A stretch of 64,000 nucleotides of DNA from positions 2,346,501 through 2,410,500 of the forward strand of contig JBBDHG010000008.1 of NCBI GenBank assembly GCA_037951165.1, in the 5' to 3' direction. The notes beneath the pieces are model-generated. The model did not search any database. It had not been told where the DNA came from and saw only the letters and a program-made list of their open reading frames with translations. The position numbers were made by a program, and so were the translations under genes. Shown piece after piece: positions 10,783-22,344 of the stretch. This stretch comes from Lophius americanus (taxonomy: Eukaryota > Chordata > Actinopteri > Lophiiformes > Lophiidae). Each line of letters begins with the position of its first letter. The stretch's first letter is position 1.

Positions 10783-11233
10783 GTTCTACAGACGTGAAGA
10801 ACGTATGAAGAACAGAGTCATGAAGATCCTCAGGTGTCGCTGCATCAAAATCATCAGACTATGTGGAACTGTGAGTTTAAGTAACAGAGGAGGTCCCCCT
10901 ACAGGTCACCACTGTTCATTATTTCTACTCATGGAAATGAAATGTATTAGTAAGGATAAGAAGAGGAAGAAGATTAACTTTATGTATGTGGGAGATTTCA
11001 CACAAAGTTGCTAAATTAACAATGACAAAAGACAAGATTAATATAACACTATGAAACAAAAAATAGACAGAGAATGTATAAATAGGTTGCAAAAGTTACA
11101 TAAAAAATAACATGCAACAATAGCATAGAGGGAATACTTTAGAAGAACGCTCTGAATTTAAAATATTGTGTAGTCCTTCAGATTATTGCACTACAGCAGT
11201 ATCACCATTACACTTAGACAAATATAAATATCA
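10783..11233. other. V-module distal flank, no gene
   Basis: The 5' flank of V2 (minus-strand sense), likely including its promoter; the same DNA follows the other V2 leaders (20674, 29145, 37662). No clear TATA box was identified. The end (11117-11233) is repeated at 10-128. Confidence 0.55.
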
Positions 11234-12060
11234 CAGTGTATGAGAGAGATAAGGGTTGAGGATGTGAGAATTGGAAATCAGGATATTCACAGGACTAGTA
11301 TAGACGAAGTGAGAGCAGCTTTGAAGAGGATGAAGAAAGGATGAAGGTGATTGGTCATGATGACATACCGCTGGAGGTATGGAGGTGTGTAGGAGAGAAG
11401 GCAGTGCAGTATTTGACTAGAATGTTCAACACTATGTTGGAAAGTGAGAGGATGTCTGAAGAATGGAGGACAAGTGTACTGGTACCAATTTTCAAGAACA
11501 AAGATCTTGTTCCAGAACAAGTCTTTGTGGTTGTAGAGAAACCATATGACGGTGCCAAGGGAGGAGTTGTGGTATTGCATGAGGAAGTCGGGAGTGACAG
11601 AGAAGTACGTTACAGTCTGACAGGATATGTATGAGAGCAGTATTACATCAGTGAGGTGTGAAATAGGAGTGACGGATGGGTTCAAGATGGAGTTGGGACT
11701 GCACCAAGGATCGGCTCTAAGGGCCTTCTTGTTTTCTTTGATGATGGACAGGCTGACAGATGAGGTCAAACAGGAGTGTCCGTGGATTATGATGTTAGCG
11801 GAAATTGTGATCTGTAGTGAGGGAGCAAGTGTAAGAAAACCCGGACAGGTGGAGTTATGCGCTGGAGAAAAGACCGTTGAGTGGGGTGAGATGAGTGTAT
11901 GGAGTTATCTGTGACAGAAGAGTAGCAGCAAGAGTGAAAGGAAAGGTTTCCAAGATGGTTGAGAAAGCAGCTCTGCTGATGGGGTGGATTTTGCTTGATG
12001 TGGTGAAAGATGACATGCAGTCGGTTGATGTTGGTAAAACTCTCCTTAGTACTGCTTAAG
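11234..12060 (+). mobile_element. RTE-type LINE fragment, reverse-transcriptase region
   Basis: Frames at 11341-11634 and 11627-11914 carry RT-domain pieces: ERMSEEWRTSVLVPIFKNK, then (after loss of the middle of the domain) SITSVRCEIGVTDGFKMELGLHQGSALRAFLFSLMMDRL. The latter corresponds to the VGVHQGSALSPFLF motif of RTE-clade LINEs. The YADD box is degraded (WIMMLAEIVI). The first ~200 bp recur at 38243-38450. Confidence 0.65.
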
Positions 12061-12114
12061 AGTCTTCTTAGAGGAAAGAGAAAATGATTCATGAATACGG
12101 CCCTTGCTTTTTAT

Positions 12115-12500
12115 TTTTCTGAGAAATGTCCCCACTGTGTGATGAATTAAGGTTCTTGTCCAGTCTCAGATCTTCAGACACAACCTTGCTGAATGTTCCA
12201 GAGTCCCACCTCAGGATAAGGGGTGACCCTCAGTTCTGGAACTACCTGCCTGAGGATCTGAAGGTCACAGAATCCATTTCATCCTTGAAAACACTTCTTA
12301 AAACAAATATTTCAAGAAAGCCTTTTAATCATCTAAACTCAAGGTCTCACTTGTCAGAAGGTCTCGTTTGGTTTTAATATTATTTGTGATTACTTACTGT
12401 CCTTGTTGGTGTCTTTAATTCCTTTTATAATCAAGTAAAGTACTTTGTAAGTTTTCTTCGAAAAATGCTAACCAGGTGAGTTTATTACTATTTTTATTAT
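12115..12500 (+). mobile_element. LINE 3'-end fragment (L2/Rex1-like RT C-terminus)
   Basis: The frame 12126-12377 contains LRSSDTTLLNVPESHL, QFWNYLPEDLK and SSLKTLLKTN. This matches the C-terminal layout of L2/CR1-type RTs (FWNSLP, then SFKSxLKTxLF). It is followed by a short AT-rich tail ending in ATT repeats near 12500. The rest of the element is absent. Confidence 0.5.
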
Positions 12501-13460
12501 TACTAGGGAGAGCTACAAGAACATACTGCTACCATTGGCTGTGATATAAACACACACACGTCTGAATGTGTATACAAACATACACACATGGGTTTTTATA
12601 GGTTCCATGTCTAATCCCATAGGTCCACATGCCGTTTTTTGGTGAGGTTTAGTAGGTCACGGGATGAAAGTCTGACAAACTCGCTTCAGAATCAGACCTG
12701 GTGGTGCAGCACAGTGAACAGCAACAACAAGAGGTGAACAATGACAACATGAAAGAGGAGAGGATAAAAACAGTGAAAGCAATCAACCGCTTAAAGCAGG
12801 TCAGAGGATCAGGACTCAGGTTCTTTCTGCTCTTCCATATTACTAGCTTTGCGCAGACAAAGATGATATTCATTAAAACCAACAAAGACCTTTTTCTTTC
12901 TGTATATTCAGGTCCAAATGCAAAGAGGGGTAGATAGAACAAAGAGTTTTGTTATATAACTTGTATCAGCATTCTGGATCAGCTGACTTCAGTGAATTAT
13001 TGGGACAGCCTGATGAAAAGGAATTGCAATAGTCAATTCTGGAAGAAACAAATGCAGGGACTAAATTTCTGAATCTCTTTGAGACAGAATTTTCCTAATT
13101 TATTTTTGTGTGGAAATATTACGCAATTATATGATGGCAGTTCTAGAAATCTATTTCATGTGGGATAGAAAGGCAGATCCTGGTTGAAGATAACTGCCAT
13201 GTTCCTCACAGAGGTGCTGGAGGAACCGGTAATGCCAAGCAGAGTAGTTCTATTATCAGAAGTGTAGTTCTGCAGTGTTTGGGTCCAAGCCCGATGACTT
13301 CAGTTTTATGCTAATTAAGTAACAAAAAGAAAGGTAGGTCATCCAAATGTTGTCATACTGTAGATAAATAATTAGTTTCATCTGGTTTCATTGACAGTAT
13401 AATTGTGTGTCATCTGCGTAACAATGAACGTTCATGAATGTTCTCTGGTAATAAACTAGA
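12500..13460 (-). mobile_element. Rex1-like LINE remnant and duplicated flank
   Basis: 12700-13340 is colinear with 39060-39835, showing that this flank was duplicated along with a V module. From ~13010 the minus strand resembles the RT region of a Rex1-type LINE (for example the reverse of GTGTCATCTGCGTAACAATGA at 13408, corresponding to an A-D-D-T-like motif), but no frame is open. Confidence 0.45.
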
Positions 13461-13974
13461 TCTGTGCTGTCGTCCGGACAGCAACTTTGTTACAACCCTG
13501 TTTTATGTCTAGGGATAAATAATAACAGCATCTTTACTTATTTCATCACGTTACAAAGTACATAGGTGTGAAATTTATCTCTGCAACCGCCCACGGCATG
13601 TTGCGTCAGGGGCTGAGCCCGAACCCCGGTCTCCCGGTTGATTCAGAACTTTACTGTTAACGGAGATGGCGAGACGCCCCCCAAAAAATTAACCATTAAG
13701 GAAATTGAGGCGGCTAACTTAAATAATCAACTATAATATTGCATAAAGTACCGACATAAAACACCCTTAAAAGGAACAAGGACTTTCTGCTTAGGGGTCA
13801 ATGGAGTAAAACACCTGCTTAAAAGCTCCTGCAATTATTTCAAAACCATTGAACCATTGGGCGCCCTTTTTTTTTACTTGTTTGGTGTGAATTTTTGCAA
13901 ATAACTTATTAACGACTGTTTAGAAAAGCCGAAGATGCTTCCAAAAGTTAAATCTGGTATCAAATCGACTACAC
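13461..13974. other. Unassigned sequence before hAT copy 2
   Basis: No ORF, RNA gene or signal recognised. It includes a GC-rich patch at 13580-13680 unlike its AT-rich surroundings. The last 8 bases (GACTACAC) are the candidate left target duplication of the following hAT. Confidence 0.4.
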
Positions 13975-15429
13975 CAGGGATTCCCAGCCTGTGCTAGACG
14001 TACCCCCAGGGATACGTGTTAAGGAGACATGCTCTTCTGTAAACCTCTGGAAACAAGGACAACTGCAGAGGACATTTTCAAAATGCTGGACAGCTTTGTG
14101 AAATTAAAAGGACTTATGTGGACACAGTGTGTTTTGATTTGTACTGTTGGCGCAAAGGCAGACACAGCGGAGTGGTATCAGGTTTCTCTTGATGCCCCTT
14201 GGGTAAACTGCAGCATCCACCAAGAGGCTCTTGCTGCCAAGGGAATGTCTGCCAGCCTGAAGAATGTTTTGGACATTACAGTGAAAATGGTGAACTTTGT
14301 GAAAGCCAGACACCTGAACTCTCGCATATTTACTGTATTATGCAGTGAAATGGTCGGCGATCAGGAGACGTTATTACTTCACACAGACGTTCGCAGAGGC
14401 AAAGTATTGACAAGTTTCTTTGAACTGAAAGATGAAGTTCAGATTTTCTTCAGTGACCATCATTTTCAACAGTCTGAGCATTTGCATGATGAAGAGTTTC
14501 TTACATGCCTGGCTTATCTGGGGGATATTTTTTCTCGCCTTAATGAGCTTAATCTCGGTTTACAGGGGTTTTCCCGCAACCATGTTCAATGTGCAAGATA
14601 AAGTTGAGGCCATGATACATTAGTTGAACCTGTGGTTAAACTGCATGGACAACAACAGAACAGAGGTCTTTACGTCGTTGCATGACTTTTTGTGCGCAAA
14701 TGAACTCTGTATGACAAACAGTGTGAAACAAAACATAACCACGCCCCTCGGTGAGATAGCTGCACAGTTGCAGGGCATTTCCCCGAAACTGTGGCGAGAC
14801 AGTTGGATACGTCATCCATTTACAGCTGCGTCTGCTGCTTTATAAACATCTGAACAGGAGAGCCTCATTGACATTTCAACAGATGGATCCCTGAAAATAG
14901 AATTTAATCAGAAACCACTGCCAAATTTCTGGATCGGACTGCGCAGAGAAAATCCTGCGCTGGCCAGACGTTCTGTCAAGACTTTGATGCCCTTTGCCAC
15001 CACGTACTTGTGAGGAAGTGGATTCTCAGCTCTGACAAACATGAAAACAAAATATAGAGCAAGACTTTGTGTGGAGAACGATTTAAGACTCAGACTTTCT
15101 CAAATTCAGCCAATCATTGCAGAGTTATGTGCATCCTCTCATGCACACCTTCTCATTAAAGCTGTGGTGAGTTCGTATTTCACAGTTTCAAGTGGATTCA
15201 TTACTGAATATGTTATATGAATATGTCACTGAACATGCTGGTCATTTTATTAATAAAACGATCAATTTGGTGAGAAATAATTCAGTGTAAGAGATTTTAT
15301 TTGATGTGTGCTGTGTGTTTGTGTGTTGGGTGGGTTTTGGGGGGCTTACAGACACTTACTTTTTTTTTACATGGCTGGGGGTCAAATGCCTGAAGGGGTA
15401 CGGGACTGTGAAAAATATGGGAACCACTG
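13975..15429 (+). mobile_element. hAT transposon copy 2 (both ends present)
   Basis: Begins CAGGGATTCCCAGCC and ends GGGAACCACTG, imperfect terminal inverted repeats of the hAT type. The left flank GACTACAC pairs with GTCTAC on the right; the right duplication is cut short here by a ~35-bp deletion but is complete next to copy 1 at 2348-2355. It carries a decayed transposase gene. It sits inside the 5' part of an L1 LINE, as does copy 1. Confidence 0.8.
14029..15175 (+). pseudogene. hAT transposase remnant (ZBED5/SCAND3-like), copy 2
   Basis: The frame 14029-14601 encodes SIHQEALAAKGMSASLKNVLDITVKMVNFVKAR, LHTDVRRGKVLTSFFELKDE and LAYLGDIFSRLNELNLGLQG, the central region of this transposase family. 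The Trp-Leu-Ser usually found before RGKVL is missing. After frame changes it continues through 14624-14845 and ends with SGFSALTNMKTKYRARL and LSQIQPIIAELC behind an in-frame TGA. Multiple stops make it non-functional. The BED zinc finger is absent. Confidence 0.7.
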
Positions 15430-16065
15430 GTCTACCGGGCTACATCCTCAACTCACGGTGACCCATCTCCCCGAAAAAGACGGATCTTCTGCTCCAAACT
15501 GGGTCCCTGGCCCTTCCGACTTAAAGGGTCAGATGTTTTCTTCTCTCCGCAGTGAGATGGCGCTTATTTTTAAGACTGAACTGCCCTGAGTGAAATCTTA
15601 TCATTCATCAAAACGGAGTTACAATCAATGAAATCATATTATATGTTAGCATTACGAATACTAAATCCAATGTGAGTGCTCTGAAGAACATTCTGGGGAG
15701 ATGGAAACCTCGGTCTCAACCTGGACTGATGATATCGCCGTGCTGCATGCCAAAGTGGATCAGCTGTTTGCAGAACTGGATAGAGTTGACCATAAATACA
15801 AGGATTTAGAAACAAGATCTTGGCTCAACAATATAAAAATAGTGGGAATTCTGAGGGACTCAAACCACTCATCCACAGCAGCTCCCTCCGATTTACTCAA
15901 AGATGCTATTCAGCTTGAAAATGATCCGCTTTATGATCGCGCTCATCACACTCTACTGGCGAGCGCCCTCGCCCTGTATTTGCCCGGCTTTTCTATCATG
16001 TGGACTGTGTGGATATTTTGCGTCGTTCCAGAGACCAGCAACGGATCAAGTTTGAGGACACAGTA
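15430..16065 (+). mobile_element. L1 LINE ORF1 segment, copy B, fused to L2
   Basis: Colinear with 2348-3010: the ORF1 remnant at 15701-16066 reads STWTDDIAVLHAKVDQLFAELDRVDHKY. It ends abruptly at GTTTGAGGACA, where L2 sequence starts (CAGTAGATTTCTACAATAAA). Compared with copy A, about 3.6 kb is missing, including the L1 endonuclease and the L2 endonuclease. A 2-base overlap (CA) at the junction suits a simple end-joined deletion. Confidence 0.75.
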
Positions 16066-18134
16066 GATTTCTACAATAAATCCCTGAGTAGCATCCTGGA
16101 TCGTCACGCCCCTGTAAAAACTAGAACAGTCACCTTCTCCCGCTCAGCCCCCTGGTTCACCAGCGAGCTACGGGAAATGAAGGCAGCTAGGCGTGTCCTT
16201 GAGCGGCGTTACAAGGCTTCAGGTCTTACTGTCCACAAGCTAGCCTTTCGGGAACACCAAAAGGTCTACTCAAAGTCCCTTAGAGAGGCTCGGTCACTGT
16301 TCTATTCAAAAATCATCAAAACCAGTCCTAGAAATTCTAAGCAGCTGTTTTCCACTATCAATCATCTTCTTAAACCACAAACTCCCCCACTTACAGAAAT
16401 TACAGAAGAGCACTGTAATAATTTCATGGCTTTCTTCAAATCAAAAATTGACTCAATCCGTTCTGTTCTTTCCTCCTCTCTACCTATCCAGTCTGCTTAC
16501 TCACAGTTTGAGATCTCCCAGCATCTAAGATGTTTCCCAGAAATCTCACAGCAGGATGTTGAGGTTATCATCAGGACAATGAAGCCCTCCACCTGTGCCC
16601 TCGACCCCTTTCCCACGGCCCTAGTGAAAACTAACATCTCTTCCATCAGTCCCCTGATCACCGATGTTATAAATCAATCCCTCCAGGCCGGCTTTGTTCC
16701 ATCTGCTCTAAAAGCCGCCATAATCAGACCACTCCTCAAAAAACCTACTCTCGATCCAGAACTTTTTGCTAATTACAGGCCCATTTCCAAACTCCCATTC
16801 CTCTCCAAAGTTCTGGAAAAAGTAGTTGCTACCCACCTCCAGGACCACCTCAAATATAACAACCTCTTTGAAACCTTTCAGTCTGGTTTTAGCTCCGCCT
16901 ACAGCACAGAAACAGCTCTGCTTAGAGTCACAAATGACCTACGGATGGCAGCGGATGCTGGTTCACCTTCCCTCCTGATTCTCCTTGATTTGTCTGCTGC
17001 GTTCGACACAGTTGACCATGGAATACTCCTACACCGCCTACATCACACCACTGGACTCACTGCCACCGCCCTAAATTGGTTTCAGTCCTACTTCACTGAC
17101 AGAACAGAATACGTTTCCCTTGGAAGTTCAAAGTCCCAGACACACACCGTCACCTGGGGGTCCCCCAGGGATCAGTCCTTGGCCCCATTCTCTTCATACT
17201 ATACATGCTCCCCCGTGGCCGTGTCATCAGTCGATATGGACTCTCATTCCATTGTTACGCTGACGACACGCAAATCTACATAAAAACTGACACATGTTCC
17301 TCCTCAGCCTCTCCATCCTCATCGTCATCATCATCTCCCCTGTCAACTCTCCGCGCTTGTCTGGAGGAGATAAAGGTGTGGATGAAAAAAAACTTTCTCC
17401 AGTTGTACAGCTCCAAAACCGAAGCTATTTTAATTGGCACCCCTCATCAGACCCAGTCTTCCTCCATAACCAGTATTACCTTCTCTGGTCATGACATTCC
17501 CCTCTCTTCATCAGTCACCAACCTCGGCGTAAGATTTGACCCTCAACTCACTTTTGAATCCCACATCAAACACATCTGCAAGATCTCCTTTCACCATCTT
17601 AGAAATATTTCCAAACTCCGTTCTTCACTCGCCTTGAATGATGCTGAAAAGCTGGTCCACGCGTTCTTCTCCTCCAGACTGGATTACTGTAACGCACTTC
17701 TCATCGGGATCCCTGATAAAAGTCTTCAAAGACTGCAGTATGTTCAAAACAGTGCTGCAAGGATCCTGATGAGAGTTCGTAAATACGAACACATCACCCC
17801 TGTTCTTCATTCCCTTCATTGGCTTCCCATCTCCACCAGGATTGATTATAAGATCTTTCTCCTCACTCACCAGTGCATCTATGGTAACGCACCCCCCTAC
17901 CTAAAAGAACTACTCACCCCACTGACCTCGACACGATCCCTCCACTCTACCCAGTCATACCGCCTCCTCCTTCCCCGGACTAAGCTCAGCACCATGGGTG
18001 ATCGGGCCTTCTGTTCTGCTGCCCCTCGTCTGTGGAATGCACTCCCTGACCATCTCAGGGCTCCACAGATGACTGACACATTTAAAAAAGGACTTAAAAC
18101 TTTCCTTTTTAGCAGAACCTATAACTGTAATTAA
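16000..18134 (+). pseudogene. L2 reverse transcriptase, copy B (frameshifted)
   Basis: The first frame (16000-17283) starts by chance in L1-derived codons, then encodes the L2 linker and fingers/palm: YRPISKLPFLSKVLEK and LILLDLSAAFDTVDH. A one-base loss at about 17155 turns the GVPQGS box into GSPRDQS. The second frame (17205-18134) continues with FHCYADDTQIYI through the C-terminal FCSAAPRLWNALPDH. The chimeric N-terminus makes the long ORF misleading as a gene model. Confidence 0.75.
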
Positions 18135-18277
18135 CATTAATGCTTTTGGTCATGTTTTTATATAGATATTATTTTATTTTTTATTGATGCTTTTATCTGC
18201 TTTTGCTTTGTAGCACTTTGAGATTTGATCCAAATGTAAAGTGCATTATAAATTAAATGTATTATTATTATTATTAA
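16064..18277 (+). mobile_element. L2-clade LINE, copy B (5'-truncated, plus strand)
   Basis: Contains the linker and RT regions of the same L2 subfamily as copy A. The linker missing from copy A (ARRVLERRYKASGL through SQFEISQHL) is present. One base is missing near 17155, in GVPQGSVLGP, which breaks the RT. The 3' end has GTAGCACTTTGAGATTTGATCC and (ATT)n. Confidence 0.85.
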
Positions 18278-18281
18278 AATG

Positions 18282-18610
18282 AATTTGGATTTTCAGAAGT
18301 TGAAAAGTTTACCTCTGTCTAACCCTAACCCTTGATTGGCAGACTGAATACAGTCAAATTGAACAAATAACTCAAATGTTTGTTTTTGTTTCAATATCTC
18401 CCCTTATTCCTACCAAAATTGATCAATCTGTCTCCACTTTTTTATGGTTTGGGCAGGCTCCCACAATACAAAATCCACAGATCTTCCGTGGTGTCATCTA
18501 AAGTCTCGATCATGTGTTTTGTCTTCTCTGATAGCTTTACTTGCCTCTTCAGTTCCAACCAACCCCTCTGGCTTTACATCAAAGTAGCCATAATATTATA
18601 TTCCATTTAA
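18282..18610 (+). mobile_element. L1 3' remainder, copy B
   Basis: Matches 8428-8760, with the same TAACCC-repeat insertion (18320-18331) and the same ~105-bp deletion, both lacking in copies C and D. Confidence 0.6.
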
Positions 18611-18915
18611 CAGCGATACCCCTACATTCTACGCACTGCACCTTTAATGGACGACACGTCAGAGAGTGGCCATCTCCAGTAAACAAAGTGTTTCTCCGGC
18701 TTTATCACACAGTCCAAAAATGCGATGTAGATGAACTGGTGAATCTAAACTACTCGCAGGCGTAAATGGATGTTTGTGGTTCCAGAAAAGGGAAGGATGG
18801 ATAAATAAATGTGGTTACAGAACCGATCCTGGTATCATCACATCAAAACCAGAGCAGGTGTCTGGGATCAGTTCATTCTACGAGTCAATCAAAACCACGA
18901 TGAAAGATAAAACAG

Positions 18916-18953
18916 AGTTTTTGTAGAGGGGAGAGGGGATTCTCATCAGCGTG
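18916..18953 (-). promoter_or_regulatory. Recombination signal of TRBV1-B
   Basis: Minus strand: heptamer CACGCTG, 22-bp spacer, nonamer ACAAAAACT; same form as in copy A. Confidence 0.8.
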
Positions 18954-19386
18954 TTTCCCTCGCTGCACAGTAGTAAACTGCATTCTTCTCAGGTCCTGAG
19001 ACTTTAATGATTAAAGAAGCATTCTTCTTCTGAGTTCCACTCAAATCTCCAGACAAAGTAAAATCCTTTTTAAACGACTCTTCCATTGTGACATCAGTGG
19101 AGAATAAATATCCGATGAGTGTCAGAGCTGGGAGTCCAGGGGACCGCTGGTACCAGAGCATCACAAAGTAGTCAGTTTTGTCATGAATGCAGAAGATCTG
19201 CACTGAATCTCCAGATTTGCTGATGAGCTCAGAGGGATCCTGACGGACATCAAGACCCAGACAGCCACCTGGGTAGAGAACAAAAACAAAAGTATGTTGA
19301 TAAATATTATAAAGTTATGTTTTTTGAGAACGGTGTCTAAAGAGGTTGTTACCTGAGAGGAAACAGAACAGGATCAAATAAATCAT
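18954..19386 (-). CDS. TRBV: T-cell receptor beta V segment, V1 family, copy B
   Basis: Leader exon 19386-19353 and V exon 19268-18954; same splice sites and lengths as copy A. Both structural Cys residues and the WYQ motif are present, with no stop. It differs from copy A mainly around CDR1 (CIHDKTDYFVMLWYQ against CSHDRTDYDVMLWYQ); CDR2 (GYLFSTDV) is the same. Likely functional germline V. Confidence 0.88.
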
Positions 19387-19629
19387 TTTTACTCCCTTAA
19401 AAGTCTTTAGATAACCTGTCAGGATTATGCAGCAGCTTGTAGGGGTTTAAGACTGACTGACTTCAGATCAGCCAGACTGTCACTATGAGCAGTCTCTGCC
19501 TAGATGAGGGTTCTAGGTTGGCGCTGGACGCCTCTAAAATCTGATTGGACACCCTTGGTTCTGCCCCTTTATCCTAAAGTATGACTGGTTCAGTGAGAGG
19601 AGGAGTTTGAGGTATATCTGAATGTGAAT

Positions 19630-20090
19630 AACTTTCAGCTGGGATAGGCTCCAGCCCCCCCCACCCTGAACAGGATAAGTGGTTACAGATAATGAATGAA
19701 TGAATGTAACAGACTTTTGCAGGTACATTTTTGGTTTAAACACAGTTTCATATCATCTTTCTTTGGTCCCACAAAACAGTTCTGATCAATGTCACTATCT
19801 ATCTTTTAAATATTAGTTGCTTCTGATAAAATCAACTAAATTATTGTTATTCATTCATTCATTCATTTACTCATGTTCTGTATTCTGGTCAGGGTTCATG
19901 ACCAGCCAATCACACAGCTCAAACCTCCGATCTTCTGATGGGTATGAATGTGTGTGTTTGTGCTTGTGCGTCTCTGTGTGTCGGTCCTGCGATGAACTGA
20001 TGAATTGTCTAGAGTGTTCCCCGCCTCTCGCCCAATGTCAGCTGGGATCAGCTCCAGCTCTCCGTCAGTCTGTGATATGTGAGCTGATGT
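19630..20090. repeat. Fish interspersed repeat, module B
   Basis: Same block as at 9770-10240, between V1 and V2, with GGGATAGGCTCCAGCC and (AATG)n/(ATTC)n runs. Confidence 0.55.
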
Positions 20091-20182
20091 TACCACAGAG
20101 ATATGTGGAGATGCAGGTGGTTCTATTATGGGATGTCCTCCTTCAGTACTGCTAATAAATTCAGTTGATAACAGCGCGCTGA

Positions 20183-20220
20183 GGTTTTTGTTCAGCTTTC
20201 ACACGTGTTTGATCACTGTG
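20183..20220 (-). promoter_or_regulatory. Recombination signal of TRBV2-B
   Basis: Minus strand: CACAGTG, 22-bp spacer, ACAAAAACC, all consensus. Confidence 0.85.
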
Positions 20221-20673
20221 TTCTCTCACAGCACAGAAATACAAGCCACCATCTTCCAGCAGCAGGTTCTTCACTGTGAGAGTACCGCTGTGAGCGTCAG
20301 GCTTGGTGGGTGAGAACTTCTCATCCAAGAAGTCTGGTTCAAATTCAGGTTTACTGTTTTCAATAGTGAACACAATCTGCTTCAGTGTTTCTCCTGGTCG
20401 TAGTCTGTACCAGTACATCTGGTAGTAGAGAGATCCCTTTGTGTGGCTGCAGGTTAAGACTGCACTTTCACCCTCGTCCTTCCACAGTATGGGAGGCTGG
20501 TAGACATCACTCCCATAAATAAGACCTGTGGGTATCACACCACTCACTTCAAGAACACTTCCAGAAAATAACAATCACTGGTTGTTTGAGCAAAATTTGA
20601 AATGTGAATTACCTGAAGTCCACAGCAAAATGACTGACAGTATGAGGAGGTGAGGTTTAAAGATTGTATCCAT
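20221..20673 (-). CDS. TRBV: T-cell receptor beta V segment, V2 family, copy B
   Basis: Leader exon 20673-20613 (MDTIFKPHLLILSVILLWTS) and V exon 20525-20221 (acceptor CACAG before GTCTTATT, phase 1). The V domain reads GLIYGSDVYQPPILWKDEGESAVLTCSH (first Cys), MYWYRLRPGETLKQIVF (conserved Trp), FSPTKPDAHSGTLTVKNL, and GGLYFCAVRE (second Cys) up to the heptamer. An open frame runs upstream of the acceptor, but the CAG acceptor matches the leader phase. It looks functional. Sequence is distinct from V1, so it is a separate V family. Confidence 0.88.
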
Positions 20674-21136
20674 GTTCTCCAGACATGAAGAACTTATGAA
20701 GAACAGAGTCATGAAGATCCTCAGGTGTCGCTGCATCAAAATCATCAGACTATGTGGAACTGGGAGTTTAAGTAACAGAGGAGGTCCCCCTACAGGTCAC
20801 CACTGTTCATTATTTCTACTCATGGAAATTAAATGTAAAAGGATAAGAAGAGGAAGAAGATTAACTTTATGTATGTGGGAGATTTCAAACAAAGTTGCTA
20901 AATTGATAATGACAAAATGTGTTAGGCTTAGACAAGATTAATATAAGACTATAAAATAAAAATAGACTATCATTAATACAGAGAATGTATAAAAAGGTTG
21001 CAAAAGTTACAAAACAAATGATGTTCAAACCAAGATGCTAGTAAAATAAAATTCTTAAAATGCATATTCAAAAGATCATTCAAAACTTATTTCCAAACCG
21101 GAACAGTCAGGGCCCGGATCAACAACGACACCCACA
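20674..21136. other. V-module flank, no gene
   Basis: 5' flank of V2-B (promoter side). It matches the flanks of the other V2 copies, then runs into hAT sequence. Nothing else recognised. Confidence 0.5.
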
Positions 21137-21480
21137 CAGGGGCGGGTCTAGGAATTATTTGATGGGTGGCCAGGTTGGGGCACAAACTCAGAGAAAGCTG
21201 GCACATTTAAATTGAAAAATATGAAATAAGTAACAAAACTTTTTATTTTGGGTAAATAGGAGTGCATAATAATCGATTTGCACGTTCAATGAAGTAGAAA
21301 ACAATTAACTTTAACTTAAAATGTTTTGCATGTACCCCATGGTAAATACAATAAAAGAAAAGCAAGTTCTCCACCATATAGTTTTGCATTTCAATCCCAT
21401 TTACATATTAATGAATTGACAACTGTGGGTCATGTTTTAGATTGGATGAGATTTACATCACACACACTAACAAAGTTACA
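21137..21480 (-). mobile_element. hAT (ZMYM1-like) end fragment, module B/C spacer
   Basis: Starts with a terminal repeat CAGGGGCGGGTCTAGG and follows the same order as the end of the larger hAT at 39876-40230 (GGCCAGG, GGGGCACA, ACTCAGAGA, and later the CTCCACCATATAG block). It is cut off at an (AATAAT)n tail where an inverted L2 3' end begins. It carries no coding sequence. Confidence 0.65.
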
Positions 21481-21690
21481 ATAATAATAATAATAATAAT
21501 AAATTTAATTTATAATGCACTTTACATTTGGATCAAATCTCAAAGTGCTACAAAGCAAAGCAGATAAAAGCATCAATAAAAAAATAAAATAATAACTATA
21601 TAAAAACATGACCAAAAGCATTAATGTTAATTACAGTTATAGGTTCTGCTAAAAAGGAAAGTTTTAAGTCCTTTTTTAAATGTATCTGGG
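21481..21690 (-). mobile_element. L2 3'-end fragment (minus strand)
   Basis: A separate ~200-bp L2 3' terminus: the reverse of (ATT)n, GTGCATTATAAAT and the C-terminal ...LFSRTYNCN stop region. It is followed by ~320 bp of unrelated DNA (21691-22014) before the main inverted L2 starts with its own 3' end. The same arrangement recurs at 29956-30165. Confidence 0.65.
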
Positions 21691-22014
21691 TGAAAACCCA
21701 GATCCATGTCGTGGTCAGCGACCTTCACCAGTCTCTGCCTCATGAAAGGGAGGCCCATTGTTCTGATCCACTTGTGTCGTTGTGGGATTTAACCTTTTAA
21801 CAAGCATCTCAAACTGTTCTGTCTGTAACGACTCCTGACAGGTTTTATTGGACTTATTAGTAAAATTAATTATGTCTTAGTTTTAAATCAAAATGTTAAA
21901 TCTTTGAGAGTTTGTGGTAAAAACAAACTCTCTGCTGTGGTCCAGTTCTGCTCGGAAGCCACCATCTTTTACATACACACATACACATACTTTGGGCCGA
22001 ATGTAATTAAATAA
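21691..22014. other. Unassigned spacer between two L2 3' ends
   Basis: No gene recognised. The same spacer occurs at 30166-30490, so it predates the B/C to C/D module duplication. Confidence 0.4.
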
Positions 22015-22344
22015 TCTGTTTATTCATAACACACTTTACATTTGGATCAAATCTCAACTTGCTACAAGGTAAAAGCAGATAAAAGCATCTTAAAAGAAAT
22101 ATGGGGCCCTCAGAAGGTCAGGGAGGGCATGCCACAGACGAGGGGCAGCAGAACAGAAGGCCCGATTCCCCATGGTGCTGAGCCTGGTCCCGGGAAGGAG
22201 GAGGCGGTATGAGTGGGTAGAACGGAGGGATCGTGTTGAGGTCAGTGGAGTGAGTAGTTCTTTTAGGTAGGGGGGTGCGTTACCATGGATACACTGGTGA
22301 GTGAGGAGAGAGATCTTATAATCAATCCTGGTGGAGATGGGAAG

